Assembly (NCBI RefSeq): GCF_002918555.1
Contig: NZ_PQMB01000001.1
Location: 186,087 to 250,086, forward strand
Source of the DNA: Citrobacter amalonaticus
Lineage (GTDB): Bacteria; Pseudomonadota; Gammaproteobacteria; Enterobacterales; Enterobacteriaceae
DNA length: 64,000 nucleotides
Direction of reading: 5' to 3'
Each line of letters opens with the position of its first letter. The first letter of the stretch is position 1. The notes beneath the pieces are model-generated. The model worked only from the letters and a program-made list of their open reading frames with translations. It was not told the DNA's origin and searched no databases. Shown here one piece after another: positions 54,169 through 64,000 of the stretch. Both the position numbers and the translations under genes were made by a program.

Positions 54169-54738
54169 TCAGTAAATAACGCTGACGTTGATGGTATCGG
54201 TATAGGTTCCGGGCACCACGGTGACGCTGTTGCCTCCGCCCTGAATCCGACCGTAGAGCGTGTAACTGTCCACGCCCCCGCTGGTGGAGGCTTTAGGGAT
54301 TGGGGTGTTGTTGCTGATGATGTTGCTAAATCCGCCGTCGCTGTACAGGCTGTAGGCCACCCCTTGCGTGGCATCGGTTGAACTGATCAGATAGCGGCCC
54401 GGCGTACCCGGCGTGCCGACAACGGTGCCGGGGGCTGTGGCGTTAGTATTGCCCGTAATTTGCACCGTGTAGCTGGCGGTGGTGCATTGAATAGTAAAGC
54501 TGTTTCCACCGCTGGCACCGGTGAGCTGGGTGGTCAGCGTGGCGAAGGTGGCGGGATGCGTGCCGAAATCGAGAGTACCAAAGTTAATCCCGTTTTGGCT
54601 CGGTGAACCGTTAATCAGGCAGCCATTGGTTAACGTTAGCGTTGCGCCAATGGTACCGCTGCTGGTCACGGCAAATGCCACAGGCGCAGGGAGCAGTAAT
54701 GCGCCGATCGTACCCAGCAGCAGGGATATTTTGTTCAT
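54169..54738 (-). CDS. Spore coat protein U family pilin, first and probably major subunit
   Basis: The 189-residue protein begins MNKISLLLGTIGALLLPAPV with a cleavage site near AFA-VTSS, followed by an SCPU domain (TLTLTNGCLINGSPSQNGINFG...) that ends PGTYTDTINVSVIY. GGAGG lies seven bases before this ATG; the adjacent ATG is four bases from it. As the first gene of the operon it is likely the shaft subunit, as CsuA/B is in Acinetobacter. Only two pilins precede the chaperone, against three in Csu. Confidence 0.87.
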   Translation of the reverse strand: MNKISLLLGTIGALLLPAPVAFAVTSSGTIGATLTLTNGCLINGSPSQNGINFGTLDFGTHPATFATLTTQLTGASGGNSFTIQCTTASYTVQITGNTNATAPGTVVGTPGTPGRYLISSTDATQGVAYSLYSDGGFSNIISNNTPIPKASTSGGVDSYTLYGRIQGGGNSVTVVPGTYTDTINVSVIY

Positions 54739-54980
54739 CATGCCACCTCCAGAAATCGCAACTTCCGACAACCTTCCTGACCGCCTGCAGACGGTCTAAA
54801 GGCGCAGACAAGATATAACGAACTGATATCCTGAAATTTAGATTACGCCAGAGAAAACAACCACTGCCGCCGTGTTCAACCATACGGGTGGGTGATTGAC
54901 ATAAAAAGATTATGTACATCAAAACGTTAACATCATTTATTTGCTAAACCTGCGCAATTTCTGGAGGATATATTCATTCT

Positions 54981-55000
54981 TATGTGATCTAAGTCACATA
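54981..55000. promoter_or_regulatory. CRP site upstream of the pilus operon
   Basis: TGTGATCTAAGTCACA matches the CRP consensus TGTGA-N6-TCACA exactly in both half-sites. It lies about 250 bp upstream of the first pilin gene on the minus strand. Confidence 0.75.
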
Positions 55001-55258
55001 TTCATGCCCGATGGACACAACAAAAGCGCTAATTAATTAAAAATTCTGCATCCCTTAAGACATTAATGGAATGGTGAACCTCCAGGACCTGGGGATCCGC
55101 AAGAAACGGCTGAAGCCAGCTTCACGGTGGCTAACAGGTGTCTGAAAGGTTTTTCCCCGTATTGCAGGGCGACGGTGAACAGCGGAAATCATGAAGGGTT
55201 GCCCGATGCGGGTCATCAGCAAGCGGCGTCACCGCAAACGGAAGCCCAGGCGTAAAAC

Positions 55259-55291
55259 TTACCGGATGGGGAGAGCGCCACCATCCGGTAA
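55259..55291 (-). repeat. REP-like stem after cheW, possible terminator
   Basis: TTACCGGATGG and CCATCCGGTAA form an eleven-pair stem of REP type. On the minus strand it is followed by GTTTTA, so it may end motAB-cheAW transcription before the pilus operon. It lies seven bases beyond the cheW stop codon. Confidence 0.65.
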
Positions 55292-55297
55292 ACAGAC

Positions 55298-55801
55298 TTA
55301 TGCGACGTGAGAGGCGGCAACGTCCAGCAGCGCCATTTCGTCGCTGTTGAGTAATTTTTCAATGTTAACCAGAATCAGCATCCGCTCGCCAAGTGCGCCC
55401 AGCCCGGTCAGATATTCCGTAGAGAGGGTCACGGCAAACTCTGGCGCCGGACGGATCTGCTCTGCGGTCAGTGACAGCACGTCAGAGACGCCGTCAACCA
55501 CGATGCCCACCACGCGCTGTCCCAGATTCAGGACAATCACCACGGTGTTGTCGTTGTAGTCCACGTCGCCCTGGCAAAACTTCACGCGCAGATCGACAAT
55601 CGGGACAATCACGCCGCGCAGGTTGGTCACCCCTTTGATAAATTCAGGCGTGTTGGCAAGGCGCGTGACCTGATCGTAGCCACGAATCTCTTGTACTTTC
55701 AGAATGTCGATGCCGTACTCTTCATCCCCCAGCGTAAACACCAGGAACTCCTGTCCTGACGGCTCGCCGGCCAGTTTGGTTACATTAGTCATACCGGTCA
55801 T
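55298..55801 (-). CDS. cheW: Chemotaxis coupling protein CheW
   Basis: CheW links chemoreceptors to CheA. The 167-residue SH3-like protein matches E. coli in full ([39 protein letters not shown]). It is followed not by tar but by a REP stem and the pilus operon. Confidence 0.98.
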   Translation of the reverse strand: MTGMTNVTKLAGEPSGQEFLVFTLGDEEYGIDILKVQEIRGYDQVTRLANTPEFIKGVTNLRGVIVPIVDLRVKFCQGDVDYNDNTVVIVLNLGQRVVGIVVDGVSDVLSLTAEQIRPAPEFAVTLSTEYLTGLGALGERMLILVNIEKLLNSDEMALLDVAASHVA

Positions 55802-55822
55802 AATTTACCCTTTCTCACTCAA

Positions 55823-57853
55823 TCAGGCGGCGGTGATCGCCATACGTTGTTCGCGGTTTAAGCCCTGAAGTGCGGAGACGTCCACAATCAGCGCCACGCT
55901 GCCGTCACCCAGAATCGTTGCGGCGGAGATGCCAGGAACCTTGCGATAGTTGCTCTCCAGGTTCTTAACCACCACCTGGTGCTGACCAATCAGCTGATCG
56001 ACCAGCAGCGCGTAGCGACGTCCGCCACTTTGCAAAATCACCACGATGCCCTGGGTGGCCTCCGTTTTCGCCCCTTCCACATCAAAGACTTTCCACAACT
56101 CCACCAGCGGCAGGTATTCGCCGCGAACCTCCAGCACGCGTTCGCCCCCGGCCAGCGGGTGCAGATCGTCTTCGCGCGGCTGCAACGATTCCATTACCGC
56201 GTTCAGCGGCAGAATAAACACCTCGTCCGCCACGCGAACCGACATGCCGTCGAGGATCGCCAGCGTGAGCGGCAGCAGGATACGAATGGTGGTGCCGGTC
56301 CCCTGTTTTGACTGGATCTCAACGTGACCGCCCATCTCCTGGATATTACGTTTCACCACGTCCATCCCTACGCCGCGACCGGAGACATCGGTCACCTGTT
56401 CGGCAGTGGAAAACCCTGGCGCAAAGATCAGCATTCCAACTTCGTCATCGGTCATGTTTTCATTGACCGCCATGCCCTGGGAGATGGCCTTCGCCAGAAT
56501 CCGTTCACGATTCAGACCGGCACCGTCGTCAGTCACCTCAATGCAGATGTTGCCGCCCTGATGCTCTGCGGAAAGGATCAGATTCCCGACGCTATTTTTG
56601 CCGGATGCAAGACGCTTTTCCGGTAGCTCAATCCCGTGATCGAGGCTGTTACGCACCAGATGGGTAAGCGGATCGATAATGCGCTCGATCAGGCTCTTGT
56701 CGAGTTCCGTTGAGCTACCGACCAGCGTCAGCTCGACCTGTTTATCCAGCTTGCCCGCCAGGTCACGCACCAGCCGCGGGAAGCGGCTGAAGACGTACTC
56801 CATCGGCATCATTCGGATTGACATCACCGACTCCTGCAAATCGCGGGCGTTACGTTGTAACTGCCCCATGCTGGTGATGAGATCGCCATGATTTACCGGG
56901 TCGAGTTCACTGGAACGCTGCGCCAGCATGGACTGGGTGATCACCAGTTCACCCACCAGGTTGATAAGCTGATCGACCTTTTCCACCGCCACGCGAATAC
57001 TGGTGGACTCGCTGGCACGAGCCGGTTTTTCACGTTCGGCGCGCCCGCCATGCGCTTCGTTAGCCGCCGCTTTGGTCACCGGCGCGACAGCGACCGGCGG
57101 TGGCGCGGGAACCACTGCGGGTGCTTCATCGCGTACGGCTGGGGCTGGCGCCGTCACTCTCTCGAAGGCGATTTGATCGGCTTCAATCACGAAACAGAGC
57201 ACCGCGATAATGTCGTCTTCCGAAATGCTGCCATCGAGGGTTGCCGACAGCGAGTCGCTGCCTTTTACCACCTCCGTCAGCGTCGCCAGATTGGCTAACT
57301 CCTCTTCCAGCAAACCCACTTCATTTGCCTTCAGACGGGAGAGCACGATGCGCAGTTTGCTCTCTTCCGGGCGGGTGTCTTCTGTTGCGCGCTCCTCTGC
57401 TTCAGCACTATCCACCACGCTCAGTTTGGCCGAATTCACCACCACTGGCGCCGTTTCACCTTTCGCTTCCAGAGCGAGCTGGCGTAACGCATTGCAGATA
57501 TATTCAAAGCTTGCGGCATCCGGCTCTTCCGAGCTTTTATAGGCGTCGAGCTGTTCCTGCATAATATCTTTCGTTTCCAAAAACAGGTTGATAATGTCGG
57601 TATTGAGCTGCATCTCACCGCGCCGGGCCTCATCAAGAAGATTTTCCATCAGATGGGTGGTTTCCTGCAGGATGGTAAAACCAAAGGTGCCCGCGCCGCC
57701 TTTTATGGAGTGCGCCGCACGAAAAATGGCATTCAGTTGCTCAGAGTCTGGCGCCTCAGGCACCAGGTCCAGCAGATGTTGCTCCATGTCAGCCAACAGT
57801 TCGTCAGCTTCATCAAAAAATGTCTGATAAAAATCGCTAATATCCATGCTCAC
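55823..57853 (-). CDS. cheA: Chemotaxis histidine kinase CheA
   Basis: CheA phosphorylates CheY and CheB. I start at the GTG of [13 protein letters not shown], with GAGGTGAT before it and the E. coli match, giving 676 residues (E. coli 654). P1 carries His48 ([15 protein letters not shown]); then the P2 CheY-binding domain, dimerisation P3, ATPase P4 ([39 protein letters not shown]) and CheW-like P5. The extra length lies in the Ala/Pro-rich P2-P3 linker (about residues 250-285). Confidence 0.97.
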   Translation of the reverse strand: MSMDISDFYQTFFDEADELLADMEQHLLDLVPEAPDSEQLNAIFRAAHSIKGGAGTFGFTILQETTHLMENLLDEARRGEMQLNTDIINLFLETKDIMQEQLDAYKSSEEPDAASFEYICNALRQLALEAKGETAPVVVNSAKLSVVDSAEAEERATEDTRPEESKLRIVLSRLKANEVGLLEEELANLATLTEVVKGSDSLSATLDGSISEDDIIAVLCFVIEADQIAFERVTAPAPAVRDEAPAVVPAPPPVAVAPVTKAAANEAHGGRAEREKPARASESTSIRVAVEKVDQLINLVGELVITQSMLAQRSSELDPVNHGDLITSMGQLQRNARDLQESVMSIRMMPMEYVFSRFPRLVRDLAGKLDKQVELTLVGSSTELDKSLIERIIDPLTHLVRNSLDHGIELPEKRLASGKNSVGNLILSAEHQGGNICIEVTDDGAGLNRERILAKAISQGMAVNENMTDDEVGMLIFAPGFSTAEQVTDVSGRGVGMDVVKRNIQEMGGHVEIQSKQGTGTTIRILLPLTLAILDGMSVRVADEVFILPLNAVMESLQPREDDLHPLAGGERVLEVRGEYLPLVELWKVFDVEGAKTEATQGIVVILQSGGRRYALLVDQLIGQHQVVVKNLESNYRKVPGISAATILGDGSVALIVDVSALQGLNREQRMAITAA

Positions 57854-57857
57854 GCTA

Positions 57858-58787
57858 TCACCTCGGATTGGCTGGTGGCGATGTGGGAACGCTCGCCTGC
57901 GGGTTCGCCTCAGGCTGTTGTAATACACTTACCGGCTCATTCTGGCTTTCAGCGTTTTCATGCAAAATGGCCTGTTCCGCCTGCCTGTTCAGCACGAGCA
58001 GGCTGATGCGGCGGTTGATGGCGTCATCAGGTCCCCGGTCGCCGAGACGCATCGTGGCGGCCATGCCGACCACCCGTAATACTTTCCCTTCATCCAGGCC
58101 GCCCTGCACCAGTTCACGGCGCGACGCGTTGGCGCGGTCGGCGGACAGTTCCCAGTTGCTGTACCCCTTTTCACCGCTGGCGTAGGGATAATCATCCGTA
58201 TGCCCGGAAAGACTCACGCGGTTAGGAATACCGTTCAGCACCGGCGCAATTGCCCGCAGAATGTCGCGCATATAAGGCTCAACGTCGGCGCTACCGGTCT
58301 TGAACATCGGGCGATTCTGGCTGTCGATAATCTGAATTCGCAGCCCTTCCTGCACCAGATCAATCTTCAGGTGCGGGCGCAGCGCCCGCAGCTTCGGATC
58401 GGATTCAATGAGCTGGTCGAGATCGCCGCGCAGTTTGCTCAGGCGATTTTGTTCCATCCGTTTTTTCAGCTCATCGATGTTCGGTTGCTTATTCACTTCC
58501 CCCTGCTGCTGGGTGTAGTCATCCCCGCCGCCGGGAATGGGACTCTGGCTGTTTGAGATCCGGTTTCCGCCCGTTATCGCCGTTGCCAGGGGGGTACGAA
58601 AATATTCGGCAATCTGAATCAATTCTTTAGGGCTGGAGATAGAAATCAGCCACATCACCAGGAAGAAGGCCATCATTGCGGTCATAAAGTCGGCGTAGGC
58701 AATCTTCCACGAGCCGTGCGCCCCGCCTTTGTGCCCTTTATGTTTCCGGCGTTTTACGATAACGACAGGATGCGCCTGATTCTTCAT
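57858..58787 (-). CDS. motB: Flagellar motor stator protein MotB
   Basis: MotB anchors the stator to peptidoglycan and forms the proton path with MotA. The 309 residues have one membrane helix with the key Asp33 ([20 protein letters not shown]; Asp32 in E. coli), a plug, and an OmpA-like domain ([31 protein letters not shown]). The start overlaps motA by four bases. Confidence 0.98.
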   Translation of the reverse strand: MKNQAHPVVIVKRRKHKGHKGGAHGSWKIAYADFMTAMMAFFLVMWLISISSPKELIQIAEYFRTPLATAITGGNRISNSQSPIPGGGDDYTQQQGEVNKQPNIDELKKRMEQNRLSKLRGDLDQLIESDPKLRALRPHLKIDLVQEGLRIQIIDSQNRPMFKTGSADVEPYMRDILRAIAPVLNGIPNRVSLSGHTDDYPYASGEKGYSNWELSADRANASRRELVQGGLDEGKVLRVVGMAATMRLGDRGPDDAINRRISLLVLNRQAEQAILHENAESQNEPVSVLQQPEANPQASVPTSPPANPR

Positions 58788-59677
58788 GCTTCCTCGGTGG
58801 TCGTCTGCTGTTGCTGGTTCGGATTTCTCACCGCCCGGACATGCTCTTCCAGTTCAAGGAACGAGGGGCGTTCGCTGGAGTAAAGTGTCTTACGACCGAA
58901 TTCGACGGCGATCGGTGGCGCATAGCCGTTCAGGTTCGAGAGCAGCGTGACCTTGACGCACTGCATCATTTTGCTGGTTTCGGCGCTCTTCTGGCGCAGC
59001 ACGCTGGCCAGTGGGGAAATAAAACCGTATGCCAGCAGAATCCCCAGGAATGTCCCCACCATGGCATGCGCAATGAGCGCGCCCAGTTCCGCCGCAGGAC
59101 GGTCAGCAGAGGCCAGCGCGTGCACCACGCCCATGACCGCAGCCACGATGCCAAATGCGGGTAAAGAGTCGCCCACCGCCGCCAGGCTTTCAGCCGGGAC
59201 TTCCGCTTCCTGCTCATGGGTCTCGATTTCTTCGTCCATCAGCGCTTCAATTTCGAAAGTATTCATGTTGCCGCTGATGATGAGACGCAGGTAGTCGACG
59301 ATAAATTCGAGCATCGTCGCATCGGCCAGGATCCGCGGATAGCTGGCAAAAATCTCACTCTCTTTCGGGTTTTCAATATCGCGTTCCAGCGAGAACATCC
59401 CCTGCTGGCGGGACTTCGCCATCAGGCGATACAGCAGCGCTAACAGATCCATGTACATGGTTTTGGTGTATTTCGACCGACGAAACAGCAGCGGAAGCGC
59501 CTTCAGCGTCCCTTTAATCGCTTTACCGTTATTGCCGACGATAAATGCCCCAATACCCGCGCCACCGATAATAATCAGTTCTGATGGCTGATAGAGTGCT
59601 CCCAGGTGTCCGCCGGTCATGACATAACCACCGAGCACTGTACCAAGAACGACCAGGTAACCTAATACGATAAGCAC
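58784..59677 (-). CDS. motA: Flagellar motor stator protein MotA
   Basis: MotA is the proton-channel subunit that pushes on FliG. The 297 residues have four helices, the cytoplasmic loop with the conserved charged residues ([20 protein letters not shown]) and the Pro of [18 protein letters not shown]. The start codon is GTG in a GGA-containing context. It follows flhC after a terminator; its own class 3 promoter should lie in this 124-bp gap, but I could not find a convincing sigma-28 match there. Confidence 0.97.
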   Translation of the reverse strand: MLIVLGYLVVLGTVLGGYVMTGGHLGALYQPSELIIIGGAGIGAFIVGNNGKAIKGTLKALPLLFRRSKYTKTMYMDLLALLYRLMAKSRQQGMFSLERDIENPKESEIFASYPRILADATMLEFIVDYLRLIISGNMNTFEIEALMDEEIETHEQEAEVPAESLAAVGDSLPAFGIVAAVMGVVHALASADRPAAELGALIAHAMVGTFLGILLAYGFISPLASVLRQKSAETSKMMQCVKVTLLSNLNGYAPPIAVEFGRKTLYSSERPSFLELEEHVRAVRNPNQQQQTTTEEA

Positions 59678-59742
59678 GACATCATCCTTCCACTGTTGAC
59701 CATGACAGGATGCGCAGTCGTGGGTTAACGCGAACGCGGGGT

Positions 59743-59774
59743 AAAAAAAAGCAGCGGTAATCGCTTACCGCTGC
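59743..59774 (-). terminator. Terminator of flhDC (minus strand)
   Basis: GCAGCGGTAA and TTACCGCTGC form a perfect ten-pair stem with a four-base loop, followed on the minus strand by eight T. Confidence 0.95.
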
Positions 59775-59801
59775 TGGAGTGTTTCACCCACACCGTGTCG
59801 G

Positions 59802-60380
59802 TTAAACAGCCTGTTCGATCTGTTCATCCAGCAGTTGTGGGATAATATCGGCAGCATCCTGGGAAAGTTTACGTCTTTTTACGGCGCGAGAAGGCGGCTG
59901 ACATAAACTACAGGCAAAGCTGCCAGGAGGCTGGTGGGCGTGGGTAATGAAATTTCCGCCACAGCAGCTACAGCTCGACAACTGAAGCAATCCGCTCTCA
60001 ACAAAACGCACCAGCGTCCAGGCTCGGGTCAGCGCCAACAGCGGCCCCTCTTCCGGTTGCGGACACTGTTCAAGGTACAAACGATAAGCCTTAATCACCG
60101 CGTCCACGCCGCTGCACAAACCGGTTTTAAGTAAAAACTGCCAGGCATTGCAAAACATGGAAGCATGGATGTTTTGCTCCCAGGTCATAAACCAGTCAGT
60201 AGAAAACGGCAGCATCCCTTTCGGCGGAGGGCTGCCGCGTAGCTCTTTGTATAATTTGATGAGACGACCACGACTGAGCTGTGTTTCGCTTTCAAGCATT
60301 TGCAAACGGGCACCCAGAGTGATCAATTCCATCGCCAACTGGATATCACGAGCTTCCTGAACAATGCTTTTTTCACTCAT
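59802..60380 (-). CDS. flhC: Flagellar master regulator subunit FlhC
   Basis: FlhC, with FlhD, activates class 2 flagellar promoters. The 192 residues from [19 protein letters not shown] match E. coli. Four zinc-binding cysteines are seen in [10 protein letters not shown] and FACSLCQPP (the first group has an extra Cys). Tandem start codons (TTG, ATG, ATG) overlap the flhD stop; the last gives the E. coli length. Confidence 0.97.
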   Translation of the reverse strand: MSEKSIVQEARDIQLAMELITLGARLQMLESETQLSRGRLIKLYKELRGSPPPKGMLPFSTDWFMTWEQNIHASMFCNAWQFLLKTGLCSGVDAVIKAYRLYLEQCPQPEEGPLLALTRAWTLVRFVESGLLQLSSCSCCGGNFITHAHQPPGSFACSLCQPPSRAVKRRKLSQDAADIIPQLLDEQIEQAV

Positions 60381-60382
60381 CA

Positions 60383-60733
60383 TCAAGCCCTCTTCTTGCG
60401 GGATGCTTCATCAGCCTGGTTAACATCGTTTAACAGGCGTGTTGAAAGCATAATGCCAGTATGGATTTGCTGAAGATCGTCGACCCGGGAATCCTGAGTC
60501 AGACGGGTGATTGTCTGATGGCTGTCAAAACGGAAGTGGCACACAAGTTGGTTCGTTTCGGCCAGTTTGACCATCTGAGGTAAGGTCAGCGCACCCAGAG
60601 AATTGGCCATCTCTTCGTTGATGCCGAGACGAAACATGGCGGACGCTTTGTCCTGAACAATCAGACGTTGTGCGAGGAGTAAATATGACAAATTGATGTC
60701 ATAAATGTGTTTCAGCAACTCGGATGTATGCAT
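60383..60733 (-). CDS. flhD: Flagellar master regulator subunit FlhD
   Basis: FlhD forms the FlhD4C2 activator. I start at [20 protein letters not shown] (116 residues), for which GGGA lies just upstream; an ATG three codons earlier is an alternative used in some annotations. Cys65 in LVCHFRFD and the acidic C-terminal helices match E. coli. A long regulatory region precedes it. Confidence 0.97.
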   Translation of the reverse strand: MHTSELLKHIYDINLSYLLLAQRLIVQDKASAMFRLGINEEMANSLGALTLPQMVKLAETNQLVCHFRFDSHQTITRLTQDSRVDDLQQIHTGIMLSTRLLNDVNQADEASRKKRA

Positions 60734-60927
60734 TATTCCCATCCAGAATAACCAACTTTATTTTTATGCGGCGAAACCGCACCCCGTGATGTCGCCGGGA
60801 ATACCCGGTAAAAAAAACCCAAAAGGTCAAATACATAGCCGCACTCAGGCTCGGAAACGCACGGTTTAAGCCTTCCTGTACAGGAGGCTATACCGTCAAC
60901 ACGTTTACATGGTTTCTTACAAATACC

Positions 60928-60941
60928 TAAGATTTTTCCTA
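60928..60941. promoter_or_regulatory. RcsAB box of flhDC
   Basis: Read on the minus strand TAGGAAAAATCTTA matches the RcsAB box described for E. coli flhDC. With the CRP site centred 82 bp upstream, the layout fits the E. coli start point (CRP near -71.5, Rcs box just after +1), placing the start at about 60945 and a TAGAGT -10 element at 60952-60957. Confidence 0.8.
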
Positions 60942-61006
60942 ATTCGACGCAACTCTACTCGTCAGTCCCATCACATACAACAAACCCACGTAGCGATTTT
61001 GAAAAA

Positions 61007-61026
61007 TATGTGATCAACATCACATA
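61007..61026. promoter_or_regulatory. CRP site of flhDC
   Basis: TGTGATCAACATCACA has both CRP half-sites intact (TGTGA-N6-TCACA). Its place upstream of flhDC matches the E. coli activator site, which links flagellar synthesis to cAMP. Confidence 0.88.
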
Positions 61027-61478
61027 AATTAACCTAATTATTAACATTAATCCATCAGTTGGGCTTTTATTTTGGTGGGTTATTGAGCATCAAATCAGAA
61101 TGCGCATTTTCTGAGCAGTACGAGTTCAGAGAAAAAATACCAAAAAAAATAATTCCACAATCTAAAAATAACGGGATGAAAAGATAAGTGAATTATAAAT
61201 TTCTCATTTAGAAACAGAATTAAATAATTTAGTTAAAACAATATGTTAAAAATTAAAACTTTAAATTTTATAAAGTAAAATATTCATAGCATGTTATTAA
61301 TAACGCTAATGAATTTATTAAACGTTTATTTTATTGATCGTATAATTTGATTTAAGTACCGCGTAATTGCCTATAAAACCAGAAATACCGCCCCGAAATT
61401 AATAAGCATGATTTATATATGTGTATATTTGTTTTTACATTATTGTAATATTAAGAGTCTGGTCCGATCGCCGTAACT

Positions 61479-61655
61479 GATGCAGACAGTTTAAGCACGG
61501 ACAGAACAAAGCAACAGGAGCGTACACGGCATACGTGAAGATGATTCGCAACGCTCACCTTTCGGACCGCCGCAAGCGGCGTTCAAAACACGGTTGAGTT
61601 TTGTGCGAGTGCGGTCCTGGTTTAAAATGGTAAGCAAAATAGTTTCATAAGCCAG
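61479..61655 (+). repeat. Dispersed intergenic repeat, copy 2 of 2
   Basis: Aligns in the same orientation with 2778-2957 between edd and eda, including GGAGCGTACACG, AGATGATTCGCA, CCGCCGCAAGCGGCGTTC, GTTTTGTG and a late GGTTTAAAATGG. It lies upstream of uspC and could be part of its leader. Confidence 0.75.
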
Positions 61656-61734
61656 GCGCTAAGCATTGCAGTCGCAACACGATCGGAGTAATGCTGAAGT
61701 TCCCTCTCATACTCTTGCAAATAAGGAGCGAGTT

Positions 61735-62159
61735 ATGAGTTACACCAACATACTTGTCGCCGTCGCCGTCACTCCTGAAAGCCAGCGGTTGCTGGCAAAA
61801 GCCGTTTCTATCGCCCGTCCGGTCAATGGTCGCATCAGTCTGATCACCCTCGCCTCCGACCCGGAACTCTATAATCAGTTTGCCGCGCCCATGCTGGAGG
61901 ATCTGCGTGCGGTAATGCATGAGGAGACTCAGGATTTTCTGCAGCACTTAGCCGCCCAGGCAGACTATCCGATTGAGCACACATTCATTACCTACGGTGA
62001 GTTGAGCGAACACATTCTGGACATCTGCCGCAAGCACAAGATGGATTTAGTGATTTGCGGCAACCATAACCACAGCTTCTTTTCGCGAGCCTCCTGCTCA
62101 GCGAAAAGTGTGGTTGGCGCAAGCCAGGTCGATGTGTTACTGGTGCCACTGGCGAGAGA

Positions 62160-62163
<4 letters not shown>
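61735..62163 (+). CDS. uspC: Universal stress protein UspC
   Basis: UspC (YecG) is a universal stress protein linked to motility, adhesion and osmotic response. I start at MSYTNILVAVAVTPESQRLL (142 residues) behind AAGGAG; the open frame extends 23 codons upstream without support. The C-terminal G-N-H-N-H-S-F ... SAKSVVGASQVDVLLVPL resembles the family nucleotide loop in altered form. The stop overlaps that of convergent otsA. Confidence 0.94.

Positions 62164-64000
<1,837 letters not shown>

Larger units (their letters stand above)
54739..55297. other. Control region of the pilus operon, beyond cheW
   Basis: This 559-bp gap separates cheW from the first pilin. It holds an AT-rich section with a consensus CRP site and, close to cheW, a REP-like stem. 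The part at 55070-55250 is GC-richer and of unknown origin; short frames in it do not look coding. Confidence 0.55.
60734..61734. other. flhDC-uspC divergent control region
   Basis: This 1.0-kb gap is the promoter region of the flagellar master operon and of uspC. It contains an RcsAB box, a CRP site, a very AT-rich section (about 61140-61440) that could bind H-NS, and copy 2 of a dispersed repeat. In some E. coli strains this gap carries IS elements; none is seen here. No gene is seen. Confidence 0.7.

Noticed and set aside
55074-55148. Short plus-strand frame MVNLQDLGIRKKRLKPASRW... that could be a leader peptide
   Set aside because: No ribosome site, no downstream gene on that strand and no recognisable promoter; probably chance.
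55191-55310. A small, very basic plus-strand frame (MKGCPMRVISKRRHRKRKP...) between cheW and the pilus operon
   Set aside because: It runs through the REP-like stem and into the cheW 3' end antisense; no ribosome site and composition explained by the repeat.
59678-59742. A possible sigma-28 promoter before motA
   Set aside because: A class 3 promoter is expected here, but no stretch matched both TAAAGTTT and GCCGATAA; I preferred not to mark one.
61140-61440. AT-rich stretch in the flhDC upstream region as a possible small-RNA or toxin-antitoxin locus
   Set aside because: No terminator-like stem or reading frame with a ribosome site was found; AT-rich H-NS-type control DNA is the simpler view.

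Overview
The window is a chromosomal segment of an enterobacterium close to Citrobacter and Salmonella. The backbone follows the Escherichia/Salmonella order yebF-yebG-purT-eda-edd-zwf-hexR-pykA-lpxM-mepM-znuACB-ruvBA-ruvC-yebC-nudB-aspS-yecDE-yecN-cmoAB-cutC-yecM-argS, then the flagellar and chemotaxis cluster flhEAB-cheZYBR-tar / cheWA-motBA-flhCD, then uspC-otsAB. A second PBP2-like gene beside argS and the lack of an intact tap gene are Salmonella/Citrobacter-like traits. The cmoB-cutC gap lacks the torYZ pair that E. coli K-12 carries there. The genus is an inference from gene content.

Region 1 (1-29.5 kb) is housekeeping: SOS gene yebG, purine synthesis (purT), the Entner-Doudoroff and oxidative pentose phosphate entry genes with their regulator HexR, pykA, lipid A acylation (lpxM), peptidoglycan hydrolysis (mepM), zinc uptake (znuACB), Holliday junction processing (ruvABC), two tRNA synthetases and tRNA wobble modification (cmoAB). 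Clear operators are visible for LexA (yebG, ruvAB), PurR (purT), GntR (edd), HexR (zwf) and Zur (znu). A relic of yebB remains between ruvA and ruvC, next to a palindromic repeat that occurs three times in the window.

Region 2 (29.5-40.8 kb) is accessory. It begins with a visibly AT-rich block: a beta-rich protein of unknown function, an Rhs/YD-repeat shell protein that stops just before the Rhs core, and a separate gene carrying that core plus a variable C-terminal domain. Shell and tip lie in the same reading frame, parted by one TAA, 18 sense codons and a hairpin/Shine-Dalgarno module that is repeated after the tip gene. A LysR-type regulator follows on the other strand. Next comes a rhamnogalacturonide uptake and degradation pair (rhiT-rhiN type).

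Region 3 (40.8-60.8 kb) is the flagellar/chemotaxis cluster. A five-gene archaic chaperone-usher pilus operon (spore coat protein U family) is inserted between cheW and tar. The sigma-28 promoter of tar survives intact 24 bp beyond the inserted operon. The flhDC control region has a CRP site and an RcsAB box at the spacing known from E. coli. Region 4 holds uspC, otsA and the 3' part of otsB, cut by the window edge. I saw no tRNA, rRNA, CRISPR array, insertion sequence or prophage.
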